From contig CAUYUJ010015513.1 of NCBI GenBank assembly GCA_963575745.1, positions 27,501-75,000 of the forward strand: DNA of 47,500 nucleotides, read 5' to 3'. The notes beneath the pieces are model-generated. The model worked only from the letters and a program-made list of their open reading frames with translations, was not told where the DNA came from and did no database searches. The position numbers and the translations under genes were made by a program. Position 1 is the stretch's first letter. Each line of letters opens with the position of its first letter. Below, piece by piece: positions 20,212 to 29,567 of this stretch. Origin of the DNA: Prorocentrum cordatum. Taxonomy: Eukaryota > Sar > Dinophyceae > Prorocentrales > Prorocentraceae.

Positions 20212-20220
20212 AAAAAAAAA
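20212..20220 (+). other. A9 run, putative LINE-1 3' tail
   Basis: Nine A residues directly before the resumed helicase coding sequence and about 175 bases after the likely ORF2 stop. A-runs of this length are rare in this GC-rich window. Confidence 0.55.
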
Positions 20221-22795
20221 CGAAAATCCAGCACATGCGCTGGCTGATCATTGACGAGGTGGAAAACGTGTCGGTGGAGCTGCTGTACGCCGTGCACAGG
20301 CAGGTGAAGGGCTCGACGAGGGACAAGGAAAACCCCTGGGCCGTGGACGCGCGCGTCCCCAAACAGTTCGCCATGTTTGGAGGGCTCAACCTGGTGCTGC
20401 TCGGGGACCTGTGGCAGATCCCACCCGTCAGGAGTCTCAGTATTGCCGCCGATCCATTCGTCAAGCGGCCCGCCAACGTTGGCCGCATACTGGAGATGTT
20501 CTGGACCGAGGGCATGCCGCACTCGGCAACTCACCGCTACGCACTGAGCCAGTCGCACCGCTGCTCAGACCCGTGGTGGAGGAGCTTCCTCGCAGAAGCG
20601 CGCGCGGGGGATCTGTCGGACAGGATGTACGATTTCGTTCACGGGTTCCCCACTGATGTGCCCGGCTCCTGGATGCCCGCAAGCCCCGGCAGCGCCGAGG
20701 CCCGGGCGGGGCGCCTCGGCTGCGGGAAGGCGAAGTGCCGCGCGCTCTGGTCAGTTGAGTGGCCACGGATGTTCGGAGAGGGTCGGCCTCGGGGCGACAT
20801 GCGAGCTCTGGAGTGCGCAGATTGCAGCGCGAAGCGCCGTCGGCGCTGCCGCGTCGCCTCTCAGAGCGATGCCAGACAGCGGGAGGTGACCACGGCGTTC
20901 GCGGACGCGCTGTTCGTGCGCCCGCACAACGCCCCGAAGTGCAGGATTTTGACACTGCGAGCGGCGAATGCGGCAGCCAATGCTGGGAAGCAGCTCCTCT
21001 GGGCGGCGGCGCGCGACGACGCACGCAGGTCGAAGGGGTCGCGAACGCCAGGCAGAACTGGCTCATGCACCCAGAGAACAAGACTGGCGGAGTTCCTGGT
21101 GCGCTTCCGATCTTCCATGGGATGCGCGCTCGCTTCACCACGACGGAGAACGCGGAGGCGGGAGCTTGCAAGCACTCCTGGGGGACCGTGACGGGCTGGG
21201 TCCTCCACCCCGACGACGCGAAGTTGGTGAGCGAGCACAGGTCCGAGCCAGAGCTGGTGCTGCAGCACGTGCCCGACGCGATCACGGTGAAAATCTTTGG
21301 GAGCACGGCGCGCCCTTTTGGCAATCAGCCGGCGGGTGTCTTCCCCGTGAAACAGAAGGAGGTGTCATGGGATCGCAGCCCCGGTTTCAAGGCCATGGCG
21401 AAGCGCGCGGGATTCCCGCTTGTCCCGCACTTCGCCGCCACGGCCCACTGCGTCACCGGCGCCGCGCTGCCGCAGGCCATCATCGACCTCCTGGACGCGC
21501 GCACGACGCCCCGTGCGTCCATGGTGCCCACGGGCTACGTGGCCATCAGCCGCACTGGGCGGGCTGACGACCTGATCATCACCCAGCCTTTTTCCCCCAT
21601 GCTGTTCCGCCAGGGGCATCAGACGGGCACGCGGCTCCTGCACCCCCTCGCAGCAGGGGAGATGGCGACGGAGCAGACGCGAGCAGGCTGGGCCAAGGCA
21701 GAGAAGGAAGCCGCGTCCAGGTCGTCGAAGAAGTTGGTGGACGCCACGTTCCAGTGCGCCGACTGCCACCAGCGAAAAAGTCCGGGCAACTTCCCGGGGA
21801 GTGGCACGAGGGCGAGCGACCCCGTGGAGCACGCCGTGGCGGTGCTGAGCCAGGGCGCGTGGAGGAGGTGCGCCCTCTGCGCGCAGAAGAAGGCCGGAAA
21901 GGACGTGCAGAGGCCAGCCCCTCTGCCCAGCGAGCGCCGTTGCTTTGAATGCGGCAAAGCCAGGCGCGTCTCGGAGTACGACAAGAAGATGTTGGAGCAG
22001 TTGCGCTCAAATGACGCCCTCGAGAGAGCGGCAGGCCTGGCGTGTCGCCCCGCGCAACTGCACCGGCCGCCGTCGAAGATAGGCGCGCTGTACACGTGCT
22101 ACCAGTGCGGGGGCCCGAAGGGCATGGAGCACTTTGACCTGGGCCGGCTGAATATGCATGGGGGGTCCGAGTGCGTCGCGCGCAAGGAGTGCTTCGACCT
22201 GCGCATGCGTCCTCCTTGCGGGAAGTGCGGGGCGAGGCCAGAGAGGAATCTGCATTGCAGTCAGAGTAATTACCAGTGTGAGGCCTGTACATTCCCGAAC
22301 TGCGACGTCTGCAAGGTAGCCCCGCGGCCGCGAAGCACGAAGTACCTGGCGGCGAACAGGCCGTCGTGGACGTGCCCGGCGTGCCCGCGGGTCGGTCAGT
22401 GCGCGGTCTGTGGCGCCCCGTCACCAGACGCGGCCAAAACTGGTCGGCGTTCTGTGAACTGGGAAGGGCCGAGGTACACGTGCGACGCGTGCCTCTGGCC
22501 GCCATGCAGCGCGTGCAAGAAAACGCCGCGGCCGCACGACCGCTGGTGGACAGTTCGCGCTGCCCCGGACTGGAAGTGCGCAGATTGCGCGAAGACGCGC
22601 GAGCGAGGGAAGAGGTGCGCGCAGTCTAAAGATATCGCTCCACCTGCCACCTGCCGCTATCATCAGGGACGTCGTCGTCATCGTGTCAAATTGCGGGAAG
22701 AGGCCCGCCTGCGCCCCCGTCGCATGTGTCATCCTCTCGGTGGCAATTTTGGAGGCAGTTTGGGCCGCCATGCCTCCCTCTTGGGGACTTCTTGA
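20221..22795 (+). pseudogene. PIF1-like DNA helicase, 3' part, with a 12-CxxC zinc-ribbon tail
   Basis: The frame from 20222 gives KIQHMRWLIIDEVENVS (Walker B, motif II), LVLLGDLWQIPPV (motif III) and SQSHRCSDPWW...LSDRMYDFVHGFPT, typical of PIF1-like proteins. Around 21010-21035 the coding frame shifts (-1 or +2). The new frame continues with ARQNWLMHPENKTGG..., KHSWGTVTGWVLHP, motif V-like FAATAHCVTGAALPQAI and motif VI GYVAISRTGRADDL. From about 21755 onward come twelve CxxC pairs (CADC, CALC, CFEC, CYQC, CGKC, CEAC, CDVC, CPAC, CAVC, CDAC, CSAC, CADC), a tandem zinc-ribbon tail ending about 22630. The frame stays open to TGA at 22793-22795 but the last 50 codons run into a repeat and are doubtful. 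With the 5' part this copy has two frameshifts and a LINE insertion. Retained coding character suggests recent decay, or assembly errors. Confidence 0.75.
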
Positions 22796-23560
22796 GGCCC
22801 CTTGGGGGCCTATTTGGGGCATCTTGGGGCCTCTTGGGGGCGTCCTGGCCCGTCTTGGGGCGCTCTTCCGCCGTTTCGCCCCTTCGGAGACCGTCTTGGG
22901 GGCCTCCCGCGGCCGCCTTGGGGCATTCTTGGGATCTTTTTTGGCCGTCCTAGGGGCCTCTTGGACCGTCTTGGGGGTTTCTTTGGGCCGTATTGGGGCC
23001 CTCTCGGGCCGTCTTGGGGCCCTTTGGAGGGCTTCTTGGGGCTTCTTGGGGTGCTTTTGGAGGGTGCTTGGGCCGTCATTTGCTTGTCAGCGTCGAGAAA
23101 GGCGAGAACGCGAAAATAATCCCAAAACCATATGAAAATCTATGATTTTGGCTTCTGGAGGCGCTCTTGGGGGGTCCTCTTTGGACCCTCTTGCGGCGTC
23201 TTGTGAGCTTTTGGGCTCTCTTGGGGCCATCTTGGGTCGTCTTGAGGCCGTTTTGAGAGTCTCTTCGGCCGCCTTGATGCCATCTTGAGCCGTCTTGACG
23301 CCCCTTGTGGGCTCCGAGGAGGGCCCAGAGGCCGAAATCAATGATTTCCATAGGTTTTTGTAGGTTGTTGAATTAGTGCACGAAGGGGTCGGCGACTCGG
23401 CGGCGGCCCTGGGGGGGGATTAAGGGGGGAGACATAATAATGCAACACAATACAAAATGTGGCTATGCAATCATTGGAAACATTGGATACGTTGCATTAG
23501 GGCTCCCGCTCCGCTGCGCGACCTGCCTCCGGCAACACGTCACTTCCGGACGTGGATTCA
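22745..23560. repeat. CTTGGGG-rich dispersed repeat C, copy 2
   Basis: Matches 3540-4375 block by block: CGCCGTTTCGCCCCTTCGGA, GGGGGCCTCCCGCGGCCGC, CCTCTTGGACCGTC, then the AT-rich tail GACATAATAATGCAAC, GGATACGTTGCATTAGGGC and TTCCGGACGTGGATTC. Same orientation, about 19 kb apart, one copy on each side of the helicase/LINE-1 region. Confidence 0.75.
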
Positions 23561-23569
23561 TTGGCTTAC

Positions 23570-24780
23570 GCCGCACCGCCGACCCCTTGGGGCGCCAGCA
23601 GTCGTCCCCCGCGTGGCCTGTCCGGACAGCCTGTGAGGCCCCTCGAGACACGTTTTGGAGCCTTCTTAGGACCGTCCTGCCGTTCCCCCGGGCCGTTGCT
23701 ATGGTTTCTGGGGCTTTCGTGGGGTGCCAGAGGTCGATATTGTAGGTTTACTGGGCCGTTGTGGGCCTCGTGGAAGCCCAAGAAGCGAATATGGTGAAAA
23801 AGCACGTTTTCCCAAGGGAATGGGACGGTTTCTGCTTTTGGAGGCCTGCTTGGAGCGCCTCGGGGTCACGTGTGCAAACGTCTTGGACGCCCATGGGGCT
23901 GTCTGGAGCAATCGTGGGCGGTGTGGACCGAATTGTCCCCCGCGTGGGCCGTTCGGACAGCCTTTGGAAGCTCTCTTGGCCCGTTTTGGAACCCTCTTGG
24001 GACCGTCCTGCGGCTTTCCTGGGCCGTTGCTATGGTTTTTGGGGCCTTCGTGGATCGCCCCGAAGCCGTGTTGGGGCCTTCTTGGGAGCCTCTTCAGGTG
24101 ACAGGGGTCGATCTTGGAGGTTGATTGGGCCGTTGTGGGCTTCGTGAGAGCCCAAGAAGCGAATGTGGTGAAGATGTACGTTTTACCTACGGGATGGGAC
24201 GGTGTTTGCTTGTGGAGGCCTTTTTGGAGTGCCTCGTGGTCGCGTTTTCAAACGTCTTGGACACCCATGGGGCCGTCTGGCGGCGATCTTGGGCGGTTTG
24301 GACCGAATCGTCCCCCGCGCGGGCCGTTCGGACAGCCTTTGGGGGCTTTCTTGCCCCGGTTCGGAGCCCTCTTGGGACCGTCCCATGGCTTTCCTAAGCC
24401 GTTGCTGTGGTTTCTGGGGCATTCGTGGATCGCCCGGACGCCGTCTTGGAGCCTTTTTGGGAGCATTTTGGGCTGGCGGGGGTCGATCTTGGAGGTTTCT
24501 TGGGCCGTTTTGCGCCGCGTGGAAGCCGAATGGGCGAATGTGGTGAAAATGCACGTTTTCCCTAGGGAATGGGATGATTTTTGCTTCTGGAGGGCCTCTT
24601 TGGGGCGCCTCGCAATATTGTTTCAAACGTCTTGGTGACTTATGGAGCGGTGTGGAGGCAATCTTCGGCGTTTTGGGGCGATGTCTCGTCGATTCATAGC
24701 TCTCCTGGACCGTTCTGGGAACCTTTGGAACCATTTTGGCTAGTTTTGGGGCCTCCTGAGGCTCCAAGTGTGCGAATGAT
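23570..24780. repeat. 374-bp tandem repeat, about 3 copies
   Basis: The marker GGGCCGTT.TG.G.C.CGTG (then GAAGCC...GCGAAT.TGGTGAA) starts at 23753, 24127 and 24502, spacing 374-375. Each unit also has CACGTTTTCCC..GGGAATGGGA, GTCTTGGACRCCCATGGGG, CGTCCCCCGCG.GGGCCGTTC, CTTGGGACCGTCC and GGGGTCGATCTTGGAGG. No coding potential recognised. Confidence 0.9.
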
Positions 24781-24894
24781 GGATTTGCCCCCCCCCCCCC
24801 CCCTCCAAACCGGTCGGACCAGGCCCCCGGGGGAAGGGTTTGGGGAGGGGGAAGCATCTCACACGCCGTGACCCCAAGGGGTCGGCGGATTATG

Positions 24895-25045
24895 CAGCCT
24901 TTTCTTCCTCTAGAGAAGGCGGGGGGGAGCTCTGGCGAAGGCGGGCGGCTTCGGAGAGACCCTCCTGGCTTCAGAGCCTTGTTGGAAGGCTCCAGGCCCT
25001 CATGAGAAGACCCCTGCCTGATAGAAAGCCTCCCGCCTTGTCAGA
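24895..25045. repeat. CCTTCTGAGAAGG-rich dispersed repeat, diverged copy 2
   Basis: AGAGAAGGCGGG, TTCAGAGCCTTGTTGGAAGG, CATGAGAAGACC and TCAGAAGACC blocks resemble 590-715 and 40195-40345. Confidence 0.45.
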
Positions 25046-25235
25046 AGACCGCGCGCCAAAGGGAGGCGTGGGGAGGGAGGTTGAGCGCCTGCCCAAGAGG
25101 TCCGCGTGGACCTCCGAAAGCTTGCTGTCGTGCCGTGTTGTTGGCCCTTTTGCACTCGTGTGGGGTTGTTCAGGTATTGTTCCCAAGATCCGTTGGGCTA
25201 CTGAATAAGAGTTGCTGTTTCTCTTTGATTTGTTC

Positions 25236-25312
25236 TCCTCCTCCTCCTCCTCCTCCTCTCCTCCTCCTCCTCCTCCTCCTCCTCCTCCTCCTCCTCCTCC
25301 TCCTCCTCCCCC
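25236..25312. repeat. (CTC)n microsatellite upstream of exon 2
   Basis: About 25 CTC/TCC units. It lies about 135 bases before the exon 2 acceptor. Confidence 0.95.
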
Positions 25313-25448
25313 TGCCCTGGTACCAGGTTCAGCACGCTCGTGGTTCCACCCATGCATCCCTGTTCCACCATGCTGCCAGCACGCCTCCGACATGCACAGT
25401 TTCTGTCTGTCAATATGTCTGTCGGTCGGTCGGTCTGTCTGTCCGAAG

Positions 25449-25617
25449 GTACAAGTTCGTGGGGTACGCCTACTCGGGAAGCGATACGCCGCTCGTGCTG
25501 GACTCCAGCTCGCCACTTTACGCGGCGCTGGCACAGGTGCAGCTGAGCGTGGTGCTCGGCAGCACCATCAGCTGCCACGCCGCGGAGTGCGGCATGCACA
25601 CCGTCAGCGTGGTGCAG
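25449..25617 (+). CDS. DUF1800-DUF1501 protein, exon 2
   Basis: Reads (R)YKFVGYAYSGSDTPLVLDSS... to HTVSVVQ with a hydrophobic beta-rich pattern (VQLSVVLGSTISCHAAECG). The acceptor is CGAAG|G, preceded by a CTGTCTGTC-rich pyrimidine stretch; the donor is CAG|GTCTTGG. Exon 2 enters in phase 2 and leaves in phase 0. Exons 1 and 2 together are 306 bases (102 codons). This is the region before DUF1800 in these fusion proteins. It may be extracellular, judging by the many Cys in the next exon; no signal peptide is visible because the N-terminus is not certain. Confidence 0.75.
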
Positions 25618-25813
25618 GTCTTGGTATCTTTTAACCAATCCCCATCCCCGTCCCCATCCCCTTCGAGACCCCCACCGAATTACCACCCCAGTTGGCGATA
25701 CACCCCTCGAAACCCGAAGGGAGCGACCTATATCCCCATCTAGGGGGGTAAAATCGGCCAGTGGGGCCCAGGCCACGCCGCTGGGGATGGGGATCGGTTA
25801 AACGATACTCAAG
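25618..25813 (+). mobile_element. Intron 2, candidate introner (intron made by a TIR element)
   Basis: GT-AG intron of 196 bases, phase 0. Its ends are inverted repeats: 25620-25649 (CTTGGTATCTTTTAACCAAT then CCCCATCCCC) and 25783-25813, reverse complements over about 30 bases with one indel and two mismatches. The pentamer AGGTC occurs at 25616-25620 and 25812-25816, as expected for a target duplication. The left copy supplies the GT donor and the right copy the AG acceptor, so removal restores VQ-VGGGYYQ. This is how introners are known to work. Confidence 0.75.
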
Positions 25814-27997
25814 GTCGGGGGAGGTTACTACCAGTACGTCCCGCCGACCTGCGTGCACCTCTACTTCTTCAACGGCCAGATGACCGCCCCTGCCGGACAC
25901 GTCACCAACTCTGCGTGGCACCAGTGCAAGGACCCGAGCCAGAGCGTGGGCGGCGTGGCGTGCTGTAAGGGCTGCACCGACGACCCGAACCCCTGGCTTA
26001 CAAACCAGGGGGCAACCTGTGCGGACTTGCCCACACTGAATCCAGGACTGATACAGAACGGTTGCCATTCGCAGTCTTGGTGGGTGACTGCGAACTTCTG
26101 TCAACTGACCTGTTGGGAAAACGGCGCCGGCTACATTGGCGACAACTGCTCGGACGGGCTGTACCAGTCGGCGAGCGCCTGCGGGTACTACCAGGAGAAG
26201 GTCCCGCTCCAGATTGCCAGCGCGAGGTGCGAAAGCTTGGGCATGCACGTGTGCGACAGCGACACGACCAGCAGCGAGTGCGGCCACGACGACGTGCACT
26301 TTCACGTGTGAACTCCGCACAGCTGCACCGTCGACGTGGAGGTGCGGGCAGACGGCACGGTGGCCCTCCAGTGGGACTCCAAGACGATGCAGAACCCGAT
26401 CCGCGTGGCATGGGCCGACGGGTTCCCGACTCCGGGCAGCTGCCCCAGCGAGTGCACGGGCAGCAGTTCTGGGTGCGTCTGCCCCGCCACCGTGGAGTCC
26501 CGGGCCGTCTTCTCTGAGGTCCCGAGCAGGGCCGAGCTCCTCGGGGAGGCGTCCCGCCTGCGCATCGGCGCGTTCGCGCCTTCGGCGGCCACCGCCTGCC
26601 TGGCCCCCTGCGACGGCGATGTGAAGGCGCACGTGCCTCCCGGGAGCGGGAACGTGGACGAGGACACGGTGTTCGAGTGCGACGGGGCCTACTACAAGAA
26701 CATGGAGAGCGTCGTGGGAGTGGCGGGGCACAGCTTCCGCAACCCGCCCGTGTTCGCGATCGCCAAGGAGATGACTGGCCGCTGGGTGACAGACGAAGAA
26801 GCTCTAGCTGAAGTGGAGGCCCTGCTGGACCACCTCTTCCGCCACCCCAACGTGGCGCCCTTCGTGTCGTACCGGCTGATCCAGCGCATGGTCACGTCCA
26901 ATCCGTCACCGGCCTACGTTTCCGCTGTCGCTCAAGCCTTCAGCACCGGCGAGTACAATGGCGAGACGTATTCTGCCCAGTACGGAGACTTGGGAGCAAC
27001 CTTCGCGGCTATCTTGTTGCACCCTGAGGCTAGAGGAGAGGATTCGATTGGTTCTGTGGGCAAACTGCGTGAGCCCCTGGTGAAGCTATTGCACTTCCTG
27101 CGCTCCATGGAATACATGGATCTTAAAGGGCGCCAGGTCTTGATGAACAGCCTGGAGGACGACATTGGCCAGTGGCCCTACGCGGCGCCCTCTGTTTTCA
27201 ATTATTACGACGTGGAGTATGCCCCACCAGGCCTGTCCGACGGCCTTGTTGCGCCCGAGTTCGAGATCTTCACGCCGCCGCTTGCCCTCACCTGGCTCAA
27301 CGGCATGCTATCTTTGGTCAACACTGGCGGACTCAGCCGGTGCGAGGGTGGCATCGGTCAGACGACACGCGCCTGCACTGTTGTTGAAGGGGAGCTGAAC
27401 TTCTCCGTGTCCGGCACCAGCAGCGACACCTTTGCGGAGATATCCTTGCTACTAACGGGGGGGCGCATCAATAATACGGGTGCCTTCGACGCAGCACTCG
27501 GTGCTTCTGGGGGTGAAGACCACATGAAGGCTGCTATGCGCACTATTATCATGTCGCCCGAGTTCCACACCTTGGGCGACCCCGAGATGGCTGGCCAGCG
27601 ACCCGCGACGGTGGAGAAGACGCCACATCAGTCGCGGTCTTACAAGGCCATGGTTCTGCTTTATCTCAACGGGGGTGCTGACACCTTCAACTTGCTGGTG
27701 CCCACCTGCGCAAGCCTCTGGGAGGAGTACACAACCGTCCGGCAGAACCTCGCGCTGGGCCAGGGTCAGCTGCTGGGGATCTCGGCCAACACCCAATCTT
27801 GCAACACTTTCGGCGTCCACCACGGCCTCCCCTTCGTGCGCGACCTGTACGCACAGGGCCAGCTGGCCTTCGTGAGCAACATCGGCGGCCTGGTGCAGCC
27901 CACCACGAAGGATGGGTACATGGGGACCACCCCCCAGTGTGCTGGGCTGTTTTCGCACCTCGACCAGCAGATCGGCGGTATGACGCTGCAGTGCCAG
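25814..27997 (+). CDS. DUF1800-DUF1501 protein, exon 3 (Cys-rich region, DUF1800, first half of DUF1501); in-frame TGA
   Basis: 728 codons. Part 1 (codons 1-165) is Cys-rich and holds an ShK-like stretch (CADLPTLNPG...FCQLTCWENGAGYIGDNC). TGA 26309-26311 falls between HFHV and TPHSCTVDVEVRADG; the frame continues without other damage, and Trp (TGG) would fit. Part 2 has DUF1800 features: RHPNVAPFVSYRLIQRMVTS and YGDLGATFAAILLHPEAR, then KLREPLVKLLHFLRS. Part 3 starts DUF1501: YKAMVLLYLNGGADTFNLLV, FGVHHGLPFVRDLYAQGQ, AFVSNIGGLVQP, ending HLDQQIGGMTLQCQ at donor CAG|GTCC. DUF1501 belongs to the alkaline phosphatase/sulfatase-like group; DUF1800 and DUF1501 are adjacent genes in many bacteria and fused here. 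The biochemical function is unproven. Confidence 0.8.
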
Positions 27998-28364
27998 GTC
28001 CAGGGGCCCAAGCAAGCTATGAGTATTGGCGTCTGGTGCCGGCTCGGGTCCGATGGTGGTCCAAGGTAGCCGAAAGTCTTCAAAACAGGACGTCCGACCC
28101 CAGGATGTTAGCCGGGAGGTGTTTGACAGGCTTGGCGAGATGTCGATCGATGTGCGCCGTGTTTAAAAAGTTTGGGCCGGCACTTCGATGAAGCGCACCG
28201 ACCGAAAGAATACAAGAAAGATTTCCCTGGAAACGAGCGGATAAATCTAAAGAACTACCCGAGACGCACCAAATCCTTATTCCACGTGAGGCCAAGATTT
28301 GTGAAGGTTCCATACAAAAAAAACACTCCGCCAGATATGCGCGATCAGCGCTGCCCTAATCTCC

Positions 28365-29200
28365 GCAGTGCCTCCCAGGAGCCCACGAATGTTGCAAAAG
28401 TTGCGCAGTGCGTAGCCTCCCTGGGAGCAGCGAGGTGTCGGCTGAGTCCGCGTACTTCCCGACCCCGCCGTGCCTCCAAGGAGCCCACGAAAGTGGCGAC
28501 GGTTGCGCAGTGCGTAGCCTCCCTGGGAGCAGCGAGGTGTCGGCTGAGTCCGCGTACTCCCCGACCCCGCCGTGCTTCCCAGGAGCCCACGAAAGTGGCG
28601 ATTGTTGCGCAGTTCGCAGTCTTCCAGGGAGTTGCGAGGTCTCGGCTGGGCCCGCGTACTCCCCGACCCCGCCGTGCTTCCCAGGAGCCCACGAAAGTGG
28701 CGATTGTTGCGCAGTTCGCAGTCTTCCAGGGAGTTGCGAGGTCTCGGCTGGGCCCGCGTACTCCCCGACCCCGCCGTGCTTCCCAGGAGCCCACGAAAGT
28801 GGCGATTGTTGCGCAGTTCGCAGTCTTCCAGGGAGTTGCGAGGTCTCGGCTGGGCCCGCGTACTCCCCGACCCCGCCGTGCCTCCCAGGAGCCCACGACC
28901 GCGACGACAGGCGCGCAGTTCGCAGCCACCCGGGGAGCTGCGCGCTCCCGGCTGGGTCCAGTTGGGTCCGCGTACTCCCCTACTCCGCCACGTCTCCCAG
29001 GAGCCCACGACCGCGATGACAGCTGCGCAGTTCGCAGCCACCCAGGGAGCTGGTCCTGGCTGGGTCCGCGTAATCCCCGACCCCGCCGTGCCTCCCAGGA
29101 GCCCACGCAAGTGGCGACGGCGGCGCAGTTCGCAGTCTCCCAGGGAGGTGCGAGATCTCGGCTGGGCCCGCGTACTCCCCTACTCCGGAGAGGGGGAGGG
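28365..29200. repeat. 102-bp tandem repeat (family D), about 8 copies
   Basis: Units begin CGTGC.TCCCAGGAGCCCAC; three successive ones start at 28571, 28673 and 28775, exactly 102 apart, nearly identical. Outer units are more diverged and vary in length. Each contains CCCACGAAAGTGG, a 4-bp stem with a GAAA loop. Because 102 = 3 x 34, all frames stay open and give artefactual repetitive ORFs on both strands. Confidence 0.95.
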
Positions 29201-29308
29201 GGGTCCCCCTGGTTCTGATCGACGGCGCCGAGTGTTGGGGGGCGCCACCCCCTGGTTCGAAACGCGCCGCCGAATGATCCCAAGGCAAGCGCCCATGAAG
29301 CGCGTGCG

Positions 29309-29325
29309 CTCTCTCTCTCTCTCTC

Positions 29326-29360
<35 letters not shown>
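29309..29360. repeat. (CT)n microsatellite
   Basis: About 24 CT units, interrupted by CTCACT. Confidence 0.95.
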
Positions 29361-29362
<2 letters not shown>

Positions 29363-29380
29363 TGTGCATAGACATGATGG

Positions 29381-29516
29381 GGGAAAACACACAGACACAA
29401 CTGATCGTCGACCCCCAGGAAACGTGGGAAAATATTGCAAATGGGAGGGAAGAAGAACACCCAAAAAATATTGGAATCCTGATATCTGTGTATTTTTTGT
29501 GTGTCCCTGGACCCCG
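29381..29516. repeat. Dispersed repeat A, copy 2
   Basis: GGGGGAAAACACACAGACAC, then CTGATCGTCGA, CCCAGGAAACGTGGGAAAAT and a tail GTGTGTCCCTGGACCCC. Compare 2605-2758 and 30244-30413. Confidence 0.75.
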
Positions 29517-29567
29517 TTGATGTTGTACTAATAATTATGTCCTTCTGCGTCCCATTCCCCTCGGCAG

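Larger units (their letters stand above)
13811..20220 (+). mobile_element. LINE-1: APE-RT-RNaseH non-LTR retrotransposon inside the helicase gene
   Basis: Two overlapping ORFs (13868-15031, 15024-about 20038), a 3' untranslated stretch of about 170 bases and an A9 run at 20212-20220. The left edge is placed between helicase motif Ia (ends about 13807) and ORF1's ATG, so the 5' UTR is at most about 60 bases and the element may be 5'-truncated. The right edge is placed at the A-run because helicase coding sequence (KIQHMRWLIIDE) resumes immediately after. I found no convincing target-site duplication. Domain order (zinc-ribbon ORF1; endonuclease, RT, CCHC, RNase H, C-terminal zinc motif in ORF2) equals that of LINE-2 at 40742. 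Confidence 0.85.
443..25448 (+). other. Intron 1 of the DUF1800-DUF1501 gene, about 25 kb, hosting nested elements
   Basis: Donor GT at 443-444 (GCGAG|GTGCC) and acceptor AG at 25447-25448 (CCGAAG|GTACA), phase 2. If correct this single intron contains the ORF at 5552, the broken gene at 9168, the helicase gene and all of LINE-1, all on the same strand as the host. The acceptor is preceded by (CTC)n and a TGTC/GGTC-rich pyrimidine tract. The inference rests on protein-family continuity across the junction, not on transcript data. Confidence 0.55.
27998..29567 (+). other. Intron 3 of the DUF1800-DUF1501 gene
   Basis: Donor CAG|GT at 27998, acceptor TCGGCAG|GTGC at 29566-29567, phase 0. The junction restores ...TLQCQ-VQGASPRGFGG. 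It holds the 102-bp array (28365-29200), a (CT)n tract and repeat A copy 2. The part 28010-28360 shows nothing else. Confidence 0.75.

Noticed and set aside
13764-21191. A single open frame of about 2,475 codons that could be one giant protein
   Set aside because: It joins a helicase fragment in the wrong frame, LINE ORF2, an untranslated tail and the resumed helicase. The pieces have separate identities, and part of the true coding frame lies elsewhere.
28172-29531. ORFs on both strands with a 34-residue repeat
   Set aside because: Period 102 = 3 x 34 keeps all frames open; the array lies inside intron 3.
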